NCBI GenBank assembly: GCA_024036415.1
Contig: JAMWET010003064.1
Coordinates: 229,501-293,500, forward strand
Direction of reading: 5' to 3'
DNA: 64,000 nucleotides
From: Prochilodus magdalenae
Taxonomy: Eukaryota; Chordata; Actinopteri; Characiformes; Prochilodontidae
The notes below the pieces were generated by a model. The model did not search any database, was not told the origin of the DNA, and was given only the letters and a program-made list of their open reading frames with translations. Of this stretch, positions 24,512-36,044 are shown in pieces. How positions within the stretch are numbered: position 1 is the stretch's first letter; the number at the start of each line of letters is the position of its first letter. Made by a program: the position numbers and the translations under genes.

Positions 24512-24651
24512 CTGTGGCCGTGGGTGTCCCTTGACCAGGCACTGTAGCACGAGTGTATCTCCTTCGCGGATTGTGTAGATCCTTTCACTGATATTATCCT
24601 CCTTCACCACGCAGGCTTGGCCAGAGTGCACAATCTGTGCATTCGCAGGGG
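24512..24651 (-). CDS. mdga1: MDGA1 internal exon (start of Ig1 domain)
   Basis: This is a 140-base coding exon on the minus strand. It begins after a pyrimidine-rich acceptor ending in tttacccag and ends at a cag|gtacac donor. The first two bases complete a codon split by a phase-1 intron, and 46 full codons follow to a phase-0 end. The peptide carries QIVHSGQ, QACVVKEDNISER, YTIREGDT and LQCLVKGHPRPQ. These match the mature N-terminus and first half of Ig domain 1 of MDGA1, including the B-strand cysteine. The paralogue MDGA2 differs at the QACVVKED stretch, so MDGA1 is the better call. MDGA1 is a GPI-anchored neuronal surface protein with Ig, FNIII and MAM domains; it binds neuroligin-2 and restrains inhibitory synapse formation. 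The split codon fits the expected Ala of a YAPA motif. The Lys before GHPRPQ differs from the Thr I recall in mammals. A teleost duplicate of mdga1 is possible. The family assignment comes from remembered sequence, not a search. Confidence 0.92.
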
Positions 24652-24672
24652 CTGGGTAAAAAAAAGGAAAAC
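24652..24672 (-). promoter_or_regulatory. mdga1: Splice acceptor of the mdga1 exon
   Basis: Read on the minus strand, the 20 or so bases before the exon are nearly all pyrimidine, with a long T run, and end in acccag. This is a strong vertebrate 3' splice site. It fixes the exon start and its phase. Confidence 0.85.
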
Positions 24673-25198
24673 ATTTTTAAGGATAGATTCACATTTCCAA
24701 ATGTATCAGAATTCATTGACACAGTTTTATATGAAGCAGGTGCATTGATAGCGGTAGAGGTAGATGGGACCTTTTCATGGCTTTTCATGAAGATAAGACT
24801 GGTGTAATTTGGCACTGTAGTACTACTCACTTCTTTGATTTTGTTCAAGGTTAGTTTGTACATCAAAAGGCTGAAACGCTCAATGGAAAGCTGTCCAATC
24901 AGGTTTTTTCCTCCATGGTATCTATAGGCAGACTCAGCCAAAAGAGCTCTCCTATTGGTTAGGCCTTTAGGAAGTGGACCGAAGGCTTTATATATGCCAG
25001 TTTAAAGCATTTAAAACAGTTGCAGCTCTCTATAAAATAAGAAATGGCTCCAGTAACTTGCACAGCTTGAAAATTCTGATGTCGATTGAATGAAGAGTTT
25101 CCAAAGTCCTTCCTAAGCCCTTCCACAAGTCCACAAGTGACATACAGTGAAAACCAGATGACTTGTATCTCAAGCCTCCCAGATGTTAGTACACAAGA

Positions 25199-25500
25199 TA
25201 ACATAATATACTCTTTATTGATCTTATAGTGAAGTTGGACTGCAACAGCATGTTACATACCTGACGAGACAAATAGAAGCTACAAAAATATAAAATTAAT
25301 CAAAAATAAAAATAAACCAATAAACAGAGATGTAATAGAATACAATAAAATGGAGACAGGGCTGTTCTTAGAGTGTAAAACTACAAATTGGAGTAAGATG
25401 TAACAGATGTGCAGTATGTGGATATATGGAATGAGGTAGTTATATTAACGCTCAAGTACTAAAGTGTTGGTGCACTATTACAGAGAATATCATAGACGAG
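25199..25500. mobile_element. Possible LINE 3'-end remnant
   Basis: Opening words such as actctttattgatcttatag and gcaacagcatg resemble the reversed 3' end of fish non-LTR elements that carry a ttattgatcc motif. The rest is too decayed to place. Confidence 0.35.
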
Positions 25501-28285
25501 TATTCAGTGTGGGTGGATGTCACATACATGTGACATATGTTAGTTGGATACACTGTCATGATTAGACTAAATGTCATATCTGAACCACTTTCATGCACCG
25601 TTTGGCTCTGAGGAGACATTACCAGTCCAAGGTTTGGACACGGCTACTCATAGAAAGTTTCATGATGTTTATCTTAATAGATAATAGAATGTGAAAACAT
25701 GGCACTTGTGGAATTATGCAGTCCACCTTAAAAACCTCCAAAATAGAAATTTACCAGAGGATAAGCTTTCTAAACCTGGAGTGGAGACGGATAGAGGAAG
25801 ATGTATTTCTAAACAGTTTTGGACCAGTTCTATTGGACCGTACATCATGAATATTCAATAAAATGGAAATGGTAACTACAGCTTTTAAACTAAGTCAACG
25901 TTTCTTGGACACATGGCAGAAATTTTATATTGTTGTGCATCAGGAGTATATGTGGTATATCAGGATATGTATTGTTCTGACTTTTTATCAGTTGGAGCTG
26001 TTAAAGGTCAGTCTGTAGAGTCTTTAAGATCACCGACTACATCCATTTAGTTGGGCTTATCTAAACCTTTGACTGCTGTATATCGAAACATCAAATTTGA
26101 CACATGGATGAGTTGGTGGACCCCAATACATTTAGAAAGTGGCAGTAGATTCATCCAATAACATGCTGATTTCCAATAGGTCGGAACGACTTGACGAGAA
26201 AAAAGCCACTGTAGGCCTTCAGGAAGCCCTAGACTCATCACTGTCTGGTCTGAGCCAATACAACACATGCAATGTGTTTTCAAGCTTCAGTTATGCAAAG
26301 AACAACAGCCTTTAGCTTTAGCTTAGCATGCATACTATCTGAAACACACTATTATATATCTTATAGGAGCAGATATGTTTGTTTTTTCATTCATGACTGG
26401 AATAGAAAGACAAGCTCTAAAAAGAAGGGCTGTTCATGTTGTTCTTTCATCCTATACGAGTTAATTCAGTCAAAATGTCAAAAACGAATTGTAAAACTAC
26501 ACTGCAAAATAATAACACAAGCAGATTTTTACCCTGTGTAAATTCCTTTATGAACATGACTCCACTAGTAAGAGTATTTGAAAGAAGCAGTAAAGGAGCC
26601 TTGAAAGGTTGATGAGGAAACTTAACACCTATTCGGGTCCAATAAGAAACCAAAAATATTCCTTTTACAATGAGAGAGAATAATTTCAGCTGGAGAGTGT
26701 TCACATCACACAGCTCAAATTAATGACCGCCATTACTCGTACAATGAGGCCTGTGCTAGTTCCTAAGGCTCTTATTGATGACTGGCAGCATGCAATGGAT
26801 TTCTCACATTTACTGAAAATCCTGAACTCAGCAGTTATACTCCGGACGTTTCTTAAGGCTGGCTCTACATGAGCTTCCCCCCAAAAATAAAGGAGAATAA
26901 AAGCTAGTTCTGGATTCCAACGCAGCCACACTGGGCTTTCTTTAATTAAACCTAGCTCTTTTTAGCACTGTGACCTCCTGTGTTAATTGAAATGTCAGAT
27001 TTTTATTCTCTAAATTGTTTGCAACCAGCAGGAGGCAACTTGGAGTTAGAGGAACTCAGGGAGTTGTATGCCACGTAGTTATGTTTTGACATTGTTTCCA
27101 TTTTTTATTAAGCCATTACAATTATATGAGGTTTCCTGTAAAGGTGCCATTTTAAAGATACTTGCTTTTCTTTGGACAGGGACAATTTTCTCAATCCACA
27201 GGTTTACGTCTGTACTTCTGATGTTTATCAGTGTCTCTCAGCATCAAGAAATGACAAAAATGAAAGAATAAGAAAAAACACCAAAAACAAATTCTATTTA
27301 GTGATGCATTATCAAAATTTAAAATATGAGGAACCAAACACACGATTGGAAACTGACCAACTCGCAGTTTTAATTTCAGATGGTCTATGCCTTAACTTTC
27401 TGATACAAACGACGTAAAGCTGAAGTATGCACTGCTACACCTGCACCAAAATGCATATTATGAAACAGATAGTTCAGGCTAAAATGCCGGCACTATAGGT
27501 CGAGTATGCTGGAACATATGGCAGTATTGGTTGTGTAAACTGGAAATGTGGCACTATTGTTTAGATGATTAGAGGAAAATATGGCACTACTTTTTTTTTT
27601 TTTTTACCTAGTCTATGCACTATTGGGCTGCAGGATCCATTATATAAAATCCTACATCCCCAGTGTGGAAGGAGGAATGCCATTATACTGGTGCGATATA
27701 AGACTCATGGTGGCAATTTGGTGAGCAAAATATGCCCAGAATATGAAGGTATTTGCTTTAAACAGTGATTTGTTACGGTTATTATATGACTAAAAGTAAA
27801 GAGCTAAGAGTAACTGGAGGCCATGTGTTACTGCAGTTTCATTACAGTACAGGGGGTTTGACTAGAACTAAGAACACCCTTCCCCATGATAAAATCACAG
27901 TAATGCACGGCCTCTCGTGGCTTATTGCTTTAATTATGCATGACTCATTCTGCTTAAAAGCCAGTAGATCCTAACTTTGATATAGCACTTTGATATAGTA
28001 CTTGGTTCATGTTATTTAAAAAAGAAAACTGATTTTTCAGTTAAGAATTTGGTTAAAAAACGCCAGTATGGACCTTTTAATTGCAGGTAATGTAATTTAT
28101 ATTGTAGACACACACATCTGTTTTCTGTTTAGAAATTTAAATTTTAAACTTTATTTTAAAAATGCTGCCCCTCATCTTCATGTCACTACTGAAACTAAAA
28201 GCATTTTAGCCACACCCACTTCATTTTAGCAGGAAGTGAGACTACATCCCTGTCCCTCATAGCCAAAGAGTAACAACCAACCAAT

Positions 28286-28286
<1 letters not shown>
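25501..28286. other. Repeat-poor intron sequence
   Basis: No mobile element or exon recognised. The block 26895-27010 (gctttctttaattaaac, gtgttaattgaaatgtcag) has balanced, non-repetitive sequence with TTAATTAA- and TTAATTG-type homeodomain-like sites and could be a conserved regulatory element. That is a guess from appearance. Confidence 0.35.

Positions 28287-28333
<47 letters not shown>
28287..28333. repeat. (TATC)n microsatellite
   Basis: About 11-12 uninterrupted TATC/GATA tetranucleotides. Confidence 0.95.
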
Positions 28334-29789
28334 TATTTTTATTTTCACTTAAAACATTTTTTTGGCAGATCTTAAAGGGACTGGAAAGAAATGGAATTTA
28401 ATCAGATTAAACTAAATTGAAAAGAGTAAATCACTTAATATAAATTAAGCCAACATTTTAAAAAACAAATAAGATTTACCTATGTTTCAATTTTTTTAAA
28501 TAAGTCAAAATAAGACAGTAATAAAAAACAGTAATAACGCTGAAATAAAAAATAAAAAAAAATAATAAACATACAAAAAAATAGAAATAATAAAATTTAT
28601 AAAAATAATAAAGGAAATGATCAACTTCATAAACAACTGCAGTACAACTGCTCAAGCTGTGTTTGCTAGTCGTGTTCTGGCTAGCATTTTTAACGAGTTC
28701 TTTTCAAAAATTAACCTAAATTGTCACTATGGAAAAAAATTTGGTAAAGCTTTGGCAGTGTTTCGATTGTTATGATAGTGACAAAATACTATTATTTATT
28801 TTCATAAAGTAAACATAATTACGGCACTGGCCCATTCAAATTCCAAATCCAAACTTTGTTTTGAAGTTCAAAACTCCATTCCAGCATAATGCTCCATATA
28901 CAGGGTTGCGTGTTATTCAGAGGGTAGGGAGAGTATAAAAGTGTGACTGATGAAGTGCTTCACAGGCTGGCGTGCCCAAAAGATTTCCTCCATGATCTGA
29001 TTATTATTGATCTGCACTGAGACTGTGTATCTGATTTAGCAGCCGTGGAACAAATCCCACAATGGATGGAAGCCCAGATCTTCAGCAGTGAAGAGAAAGG
29101 GCTCTTAAAACTGGCTCCAGGTCAGGGCCTATTATAGGACAGAGACAAATCCGGGCATTGCCTCTTTTGACTGTCTACAGCTCAGCAACGGCCCCGGTGT
29201 AGGTCAACCCTTCAGACATGTTCAATGTGTGAGTATCCAGGACTTGTTTGGATTACTTGCCACTGCCTTGATCAAGCGTCAAGCATGCTGCTGTGGAGTC
29301 GGCCTTCAGAGATGCCAGTCATACTTTTAGAAATCACAGCTACATGGTGATGCAAAAACAAACAGGGATTTGTGTGTCTCCCCAGCGCTTGACCTGTCAG
29401 TTCATAGCTGTGCTGATAGATCAAACATTAGGTCTGTCAGAGCGGATAAACATGTCAAGGGCACTTGGTTTGGAAACCTACAGCACAGCTCTGAATTCTG
29501 AATACATTGTAGAACCTGATTTACCTTGGAAAAGCCTCAAAGCACCTCTTAATCATTCTCTGCCATTGATTGGAATGGACACCCCCATGTTAGACATTAG
29601 ACAGCTAGCTGGAAAGCTAATACAGTTCGCTAGAGGTAATCCCCTCTGTCATTTTCATTGGTTTTCACCAATTTAACCATAGATGGTTATTGACATACAG
29701 AAGAAAAGCTGGAGCTCAGTTTTTGGTTTAGTTTTAATCACTCACTCAGAGCTCTCCATCTAAACTGCACACTGAATGAGCTTGCAAGC
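28334..29789. other. AT-rich then unique intron sequence
   Basis: 28400-28620 is very A-rich with repeated aataaaaaa-type words. 28960-29250 is balanced and unique. I recognise no exon. Confidence 0.4.
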
Positions 29790-30297
29790 TGTCCATTATG
29801 ATGCCTGCCCTTAACACCACATCACCATCACCAAAGACTGCAATGGTGTCATGCCAGACTGTCAAGGAGTGACCAGAATGGCAGTGGGTCATCTTCAGTG
29901 TCGAGTCCAGCTATTGTTTTGAAGGAGATGAACAACAAAGGTGTTTGTGAAGGCACCATGGTCAGCACCAAGACAAATGGTGAGTTATCAGGTGTCACTC
30001 CACCTCCACCCATATACATACACATATTCAAGATGGGATGAATTATGGGATGGATTATCACAGGACACCATTAGAACCTCTACAACTCTGGCACGTCTGG
30101 CATGCTACATTAGCAAGCATGGCAGCCTAACACCGTACTGAGAGACACTACTTCTGTATGTGCAGCTCAATAAATATTACACATATTAGTCTAAATTTAT
30201 CATCATTTATTGTTCCTGGTGTCCTTTATCTTCTTTCCTAGTAGCACTGCAATCCCACGCTTCCTTCTGGGTGTAACTATTCATTTAACAATGAGTG
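29790..30297 (+). mobile_element. Tc1-like family A 3' half
   Basis: Broken transposase sequence ends in DTIR..NL-like and SKHGSLTPY segments (30060-30141). The family's 3' untranslated part follows (agagacactacttctgtatg, cttccttctgggtgtaac), then the right terminal repeat (aacaatgagtg) before TA at 30298. The 5' end is missing. Confidence 0.8.
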
Positions 30298-30473
30298 TAT
30301 TTCCAAAAACGGGAACATTATGCATTGTGATGACTAACTAACATGAAGTAATAAATTAACAATGGCTATAATGCTTATGTAATCATGAAGCAAATACATG
30401 TTTTCATGTTAAGTTGTTACATATTTACTTCTCAGTAGTTTATCATTTTTAATGCATTACTGCATCTTACTTA

Positions 30474-31006
30474 CAGGGGTTGGACAATGAAACTGAAACA
30501 CCTGTCATTTTAGTGTGGGAGGTCTCATGGCTAAACTGGACCAGCCTGGTGGCCCATCTTCATTAATTGCACATTGCACCAGTAAGAGCAGAGTGTGAAG
30601 GTTCAGTTAGCAGGTAAGAGCACAGTTCTGCTCAAAATACTGCAATGCACACAACATTATGGGAGACATACCAGAGTTCAAAAGAGGACAAATGGTTGGT
30701 GCACGTCTTGCTGGCGCATCTGTGACCAAGACAGCAAGTCTTTGTGATGTATCAAGAACCACGGTATCCAAGGTAATGTCAGCATACCACCAAGAAGGAC
30801 GAACCTCCACCAGCATCACGTAGTGACCTGGCCACTATCCTGCAAGAAGAATGGCTTAAAATCCCTCTGACCACTGTGCAGGACGCAGTATATGTCATTC
30901 CCAAGACGAACTGACACTGTATTGGCCGCAAAAGGAGGCCCTACACCATACTAATAAATGACTGTGGTCTAAAACCAGGTGTTTCAGTTTCATTGTCCAT
31001 CCCCTG
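30474..31006 (+). mobile_element. Tc1-like family C, complete deletion derivative
   Basis: Both ends are intact. Near-perfect inverted repeats of about 30 bases start with caggggttggacaatgaaac and end with the reverse complement of caggggatggacaatgaaac. TA flanks the element at 30472-30473 and 31007-31008, the expected TA duplication. At 533 bases it is about one third of a typical full-length element. It keeps the N-terminal DNA-binding part of the transposase and lacks the catalytic core. Confidence 0.9.
30659..30823 (+). pseudogene. Tc1-type transposase N-terminal HTH remnant
   Basis: A 54-codon frame starts MGDIPEFKRGQMVGARLAG and continues SVTKTASLCDVSRTTVSKV, a typical helix-turn-helix of Tc1 transposases. 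It ends at a stop at 30821-30823. Full-length proteins of this group are about 340 residues, so this is a short remnant. It could at most bind the terminal repeats, and expression is not implied. Confidence 0.8.
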
Positions 31007-31367
31007 TAGTTAACACTTAATGCACACCTAATAAGTGTGACCCAGAAATACATATTTTATACAATGATGGAAAAAGCAGGCAGGCACACAGAAAGCTCAG
31101 CTGATACAGTTTACCCTCCCCAATGTGGACCTGCACGCATCATAACAGATTTAACAGATATAAACCGAGATAAATTCGGTGAGAGGAATACAATTGGATG
31201 CACTCCAGCCATTGCAATGATTTGTCCAGTTCCATCAGGAATACACATGTTTTAATTTAATGAAGTATTGATTGAATAGAGTTGGTATTGGATGGTAACT
31301 GTAAGTACTGGGCTTCTGGGGAGCTTATGCCAAACATTTTCATGCACATTAAATCACAATGTATTTT

Positions 31368-31374
<7 letters not shown>

Positions 31375-31436
<62 letters not shown>

Positions 31437-31437
31437 T
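31375..31437. repeat. (AT)n microsatellite
   Basis: About 30 AT dinucleotides with a single aatat interruption, preceded by a T run. Confidence 0.95.
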
Positions 31438-31689
31438 TACTGTAGCGTTGTCGGAGCTAAAGACATGGCCCAAGACTTGGAGACCTCTTTGGTGAAAATA
31501 TGTAACTGCATGCAAATGTGTGGGAAGAACATTTTGGCCTCGTTGGCAGCCCAAATCTAGACAGTCGTCTCGAAAGTCCAGTGACTGTAGTCCTCTCGTT
31601 TAAATACAGGTTTTAAACTCACTGATGCTTCTCTTGATAAAACCTAAGACATCTAGCTACTGCAATGCTGTCAGTCTGTTTATTATTGA

Positions 31690-31994
31690 AGTGTGGGACC
31701 GTGGTCAGTGCCATAATGATCGCATCACATGTCCAGACGACCTGGTGTCACTCTATTCAAGCTGCATGGGATGGATTACCACAGGACACCATTAGGAACC
31801 TCTACAACTCCATGCCGAGATGTATGCATGTTCTGAGAGACACTACTTCTGTATGTGTAGCTCAATTAATATTGCTCATATCAGTCTAAATTTATCATCA
31901 TATGTTGTCCCTAGTAATCTTTGTCTTCCTTCCCAATAGCATCGCAATCTGACTTTTCCTTCTGGATGAAACCATTCCTTTGATGATGAGTGAC
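31690..31994 (+). mobile_element. Tc1-like family A 3' portion
   Basis: This is a short form of the 3' half: gaccgtggtcagtgcc, cctggtgtcactc, then a jump to AWDGLPQDTIRNLYNSMPR-coding sequence. The 3' untranslated part and a right terminal repeat (tttgatgatgagtg) follow. The DTIRNLYNSMPR motif is the transposase C-terminal helix region. Confidence 0.8.
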
Positions 31995-32029
31995 ATCTTT
32001 CTTTACCAGAATGCACATTTACCTTGTAC

Positions 32030-32523
32030 ACTACATGTTCATCCCCATTCTTTTTAAGCTCCATCATAAGCCATAATAACCTGCAGCTTCAGGCCATATT
32101 TCATCCTCTCCTTTATGGTTCTAGCATTTACAGCACACATCATAAATGATCTACATTATACCTCCGATGGTAATCTGTACTGCCCCTCTTAATTCCTCAG
32201 GTTTAGCACTAACCAAGCATCAGGGTGAAAGTATACTGTGCGCCTTTAAAGCCCACTAGCCTAGCTAAACTCTGTCTCAGCTTGAGGACGCTGATAGGAA
32301 GCGAGGCAGGTTAACCCCGCAGACCCAGCCCGGGGCCGCAGTCTCAGCAGTGATTCTGCATTAGTACGGCACAACTGTGTGTGTACGGACAGGGCTAACT
32401 CAGGACAGTGTGGGCTTGGATTGAAGGAGCCAGGAGGTGTGAAAGTAAGTCAGTATCTAAGCTGCGCTTCGCTTCAGTAACCGAGAGAGTGAGAGGGAGA
32501 GAGAGGGGAAAAAGAGGCCATGA

Positions 32524-32527
<4 letters not shown>
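32030..32527. other. Unique intron sequence
   Basis: GC content rises around 32290-32345 (acccagcccggggccgcag), but there is no start codon context, donor or repeat match that I can support. A promoter call is not justified. Confidence 0.35.

Positions 32528-32570
<43 letters not shown>
32528..32570. repeat. (GA)n microsatellite
   Basis: About 21 uninterrupted GA dinucleotides. Confidence 0.95.
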
Positions 32571-32574
<4 letters not shown>

Positions 32575-32989
32575 GAAAATTTGAACACATTAGAAGAGGT
32601 CAAGCTCAAGTGATTGTTGGCGTGTTGTGGAGTCATAGAGCATTTCGTCTGCTCTGTCGGTGACCCACTCAACCATTCACCCACTCAGCTACCCCATTAC
32701 ACCGACCACAGCCTTCTGCAGACCGCCGCTATTTCCGGACTACTCTCATCTCCTCTCTACTCTCTCTGTTCATTCCATTCAAATGAAGGTGCTTTCCTGT
32801 CATGACACACAATAGGACGCTTGTATTAGCTAAGCTGGGGTTGGGGATGTTGGCTTTCAGAAATCCAGAGTTAGTACATTTGCATTGCTCTACTACTTCA
32901 ATATAACTAATTACATTAATGGTTTAAAAAGTAGTTAATTACATTTACAGGACTGTGCAAAAATCACAAACCACTCTGCGATGGTCAAA

Positions 32990-33570
32990 ACTCAATCACT
33001 CACTGTTTATCTGCACTCAGTCACTCTTCTAAACCACTTTATCACAGGGGTTGCAGGAGCCTATTTTAGTGGGCTGAAATCGGAAAACACCCTGGACAGG
33101 CTGTCAGTCCATCTGAGTGCAAACGCACGTTTCTGGCATTTAGCTGACGCTCCTATCCAGATCGACTTACAAGGTTAATCACACTACAGGTAGGCCAATG
33201 TAGTGTTAGGAGTCTTGCCCAAGGACTCTTATTGGTGTAGCACAGCATCACCCAGACCAGGATTCGAACCCCAGTCTCCCACGTGTGGTGGTGGCTACTT
33301 GGCGGGTAGTGGTGTTATCCGCTGAGCTACACCAACCACAGACATACACATTCACACCTAGGAGGCAATGTAGCATGACTAGTTCACCTGACTGCATGTC
33401 TTTGGACTATGGGAAGAAACTGAAGAGCACCCAGAGGAAACCCACACAGACATGGAGAACATGCAAACTCCACACAGAAGGAACCCCCAGAAGGAGGTCC
33501 TGACTGGAAGTCGAACACCGACCCTTTTTGCTGTAAGGCAACAGTGCCACCCATGGCATAACACCCAAGA
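32990..33570. repeat. Widespread fish interspersed repeat, split by a SINE
   Basis: The right part carries the familiar words ctgactgcatgtctttggac, gaggaaacccacacagacat, gagaacatgcaaactccaca and ctgtaaggcaacagtgccac. The left part carries aaacaccctggacaggctg and gtcagtccatc. Both belong to one repeat seen throughout fish genomes. The SINE at 33132-33338 divides it. I recognise the sequence but not with certainty its class. Confidence 0.75.
33132..33338 (-). mobile_element. tRNA-derived SINE with L2-type tail (nested)
   Basis: A minus-strand copy with the reversed tail at its left (tctggcatttagctgacgc) and the reversed head at its right (gctgagctacaccaacca). The B box is visible as ggattcgaacc. 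It is inserted inside another widespread fish repeat that continues on both sides (32990-33131 and 33339-33570). Confidence 0.87.
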
Positions 33571-33610
33571 TAATCATTTCTGTTAAATATGCAATCATCG
33601 TAAAACGAAC

Positions 33611-34105
33611 AGTGGCTCAAATAGCTGCACCCATAAGGAATCAACCGACAGCAATATGGTGGGTAGGTTTGACATTGTGAGACACGCAAATGATTCCAGT
33701 TTTACACTCAACCGCACACGTGATGTAAGCAAGGACCGGCCTTTTCGCTGTACCTGACTGATTGTGGACATTCATTGAGCAGTGATGTCCTCCATCAGTC
33801 ATCCTGTTACTGCCAGCACCACTAGCAGTGGCTGCACCAAAGCAGGACTACATGCACACAGACCGTTACTATGACTGGCCTTAACACCACATCAGCATCA
33901 AAAGAGCCAAAGACTGCAATGGTGTAGTGCCAGACAGTGATAGAAAGAGTGTGGTCAATGGAAAAAAGAAGACCTGGTGTCATTAAATCTCCACCCCACC
34001 ACAAAATCTGCAGAACTGGGTAAGAATATTCAAGATGCATGGGATGGGTTATTGCAGGAAGCCATTAGGAACCTCTACAACTCCATGCCGAGGCGTCTGG
34101 CATGG
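33611..34105 (+). mobile_element. Tc1-like family A, internally deleted copy
   Basis: It begins in the left terminal region (caaatagctgcacccataag) and follows the family through the N-terminal coding part (cctgttactgccagcacc). A deletion then leads to the C-terminal part (attaggaacctctacaactc). The right terminal repeat has been lost. There are multiple frame breaks. Confidence 0.8.
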
Positions 34106-35680
34106 AGTGTTACTTCCTCTCCACTAAACAAGACCATACATGATAATTACTGTTGATTGAAATGATTAAAATATAATAAAGTGTGTCTTAACCTACTAAT
34201 AAACACAAATGGTGGTGAGGATTTACAGTTTACAGTCTGCACTTTTGACCGGATTTCTCTTCTTGTCAAGTCAAGGCTGGGAAGTTTTGATGAGCGTGAA
34301 AATGAACCCTCCGTCTCCCTCTCTCTCTCTCTCTCTAATATGTTAATTTGTTATCTTTATCACAGCAGAATATCAGAATGTGTCCTTTACCAGTATGTAC
34401 TTACCATATTAATTCACTATCCAGTTTGATCTCGTTCACGCTTCTTACATAAAACATGATTTTAATGCATTTATTTCCATCAGATTTTTTAATCTGTCGG
34501 CTGTTCCCGCGGAGTACATTGTAAAAGAGCCGACTTAATAACATAAACCTCCCAGCCGAGAGAATATTTGTAAACTAATGAATTTTATAAGGATATGTGA
34601 TAAAATGATTTTAATATGAGCCTCGGTATTATCTAACGCTATTACCCTCCTCCAGCTTATTCTTCCCCTCATCTCTCTCCCTCTATGAAGTCTCTGTCTC
34701 GCAGCTCACTGAATCTTGTTATTGCGAGAAGAGGGTGAATGAGCAGTATAGGTCCACTGTGTGTTTGAGGAACAGAGCAATGCAGCCTTATTCCTCTATG
34801 AGTAGCACTAATTAAAGTTTTGACTGGTGCATATATGATAATAGATATATACATAAAAATGAAATATACACAGACATAGCGATATAGCTGCCTTCAATAA
34901 TAGATAACTTCAATAAATTAAAAATAAATTTAGGAATAAATCGTTTTGGGTTGTTTTTTTGTTTTTTTAAAAAGCCTAAACTGGTTTAAAGCCTAAACCA
35001 GAAATGAGTTCACAGTGCTAAAAGTTGGTATGACCAGCATTAGTGGTTATCTGAATTTTTAGCTCCATAGCATCAGTATTGACCAACAAACGCCTGTATC
35101 TGTACGAGTCTTAAGGGTGACACTATGCCCATTTTTGCCAAGTCTCGTGGGGTCTTGAAATGTCTGGGATATGCTTTGGTCAAAGTACCACAAGGATGAC
35201 GTTCCACAGCTCTGCACACAGTGCTGTTGAGATTGGCCTGTCTGCTAGCCTGTTCCTTTAAATAATAACAATCAACTGCTCACCCCACCCTCCTCCTCCT
35301 CCTCCACAGGGTTTATCATAATGCCGCTATACATTTTCTCATTTTACCTTCACGTGTTGATCAGAGTAAGTACATCTTGCAGCCATTCACCTAACACACT
35401 AATAGCATTACGGTTTTCTGCGATTCTGCAGCAAACAGTACCAAGGACTTTCTAGGAAATTACTTCTAGGGTATGAATATATTGCTATAGCTGTTAGCAT
35501 TAGCTAGTGCTAAATGGCTATGATTCCAGATTCAAGAGTCAGACTACAAGTTACTTACAACATACATGTATATGTATATAGATATCATCGCTATATACAA
35601 GTATCTCCAAAATATATATATATATATATAAATATGACTGAATCTATATAATATAACCATATATATGTTTTATAATCGTC
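34106..35680. other. Unique intron sequence
   Basis: No exon recognised. 34480-34640 is non-repetitive with several TAAT-type motifs and could be a conserved element. (TCTC)n-like sequence lies at 34317-34336 and AT runs at 35560-35650. Confidence 0.35.
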
Positions 35681-36000
35681 ATTAAGCATGATATGTCCAC
35701 CCAATGTAAACAGCACTCATGTGATCAAATAATCCAAAATGGCAACTTTACAGCCAAATTGGAGATACAAAAAGCAACGATATATATGATCGTTATATAT
35801 ATGAATCTGAATGTATATAAGTCATATGGAATATAGACGTTTTTCCAAGCATGTTTTGGATAATTCTGGTTATCCATTAAGCATGATATGTCCACCCAAT
35901 GTAAACAGCAGCTCATGTGATCAAATAATGGCAAAAAATAAATATCAGCCAAATTGGAGATACATGTTTTTTATTGGACAGCGACGATATATATATTGTT
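35681..36000. repeat. 195-bp tandem duplication
   Basis: The block starting attaagcatgatatgtccac at 35681 recurs at 35876, followed in both by ccaatgtaaacagca, catgtgatcaaataat and agccaaattggagatac. The copies have diverged by small insertions and deletions. Confidence 0.88.
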
Positions 36001-36001
36001 A

Positions 36002-36041
<40 letters not shown>

Positions 36042-36044
36042 TTT
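36001..36044. repeat. (AT)n followed by a T run
   Basis: About 12 AT units run directly into roughly 20 T residues. Confidence 0.93.

Noticed and set aside
25830..25850. Minus-strand ATGATGTAC followed by G and a GT donor, which would fit the phase of the upstream mdga1 exon
   Set aside because: A stop lies just upstream and only three codons precede the donor, so no signal peptide could be encoded.
26701..26931. Minus-strand frame beginning MWLRWNPELAFILLYFWG as the mdga1 signal-peptide exon
   Set aside because: There is no GT donor in the required phase after a Val-Tyr-Ala-type end, and the residues do not resemble the MDGA1 leader.
29293..29676. 127-codon plus-strand frame
   Set aside because: There is no recognisable domain or repeat, and no splice-site support. 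Frames of this length are expected by chance in 64 kb.
32281..32420. GC-richer stretch as an mdga1 promoter or CpG island
   Set aside because: It is short, has few CpGs, and has no linked first exon on the minus strand.
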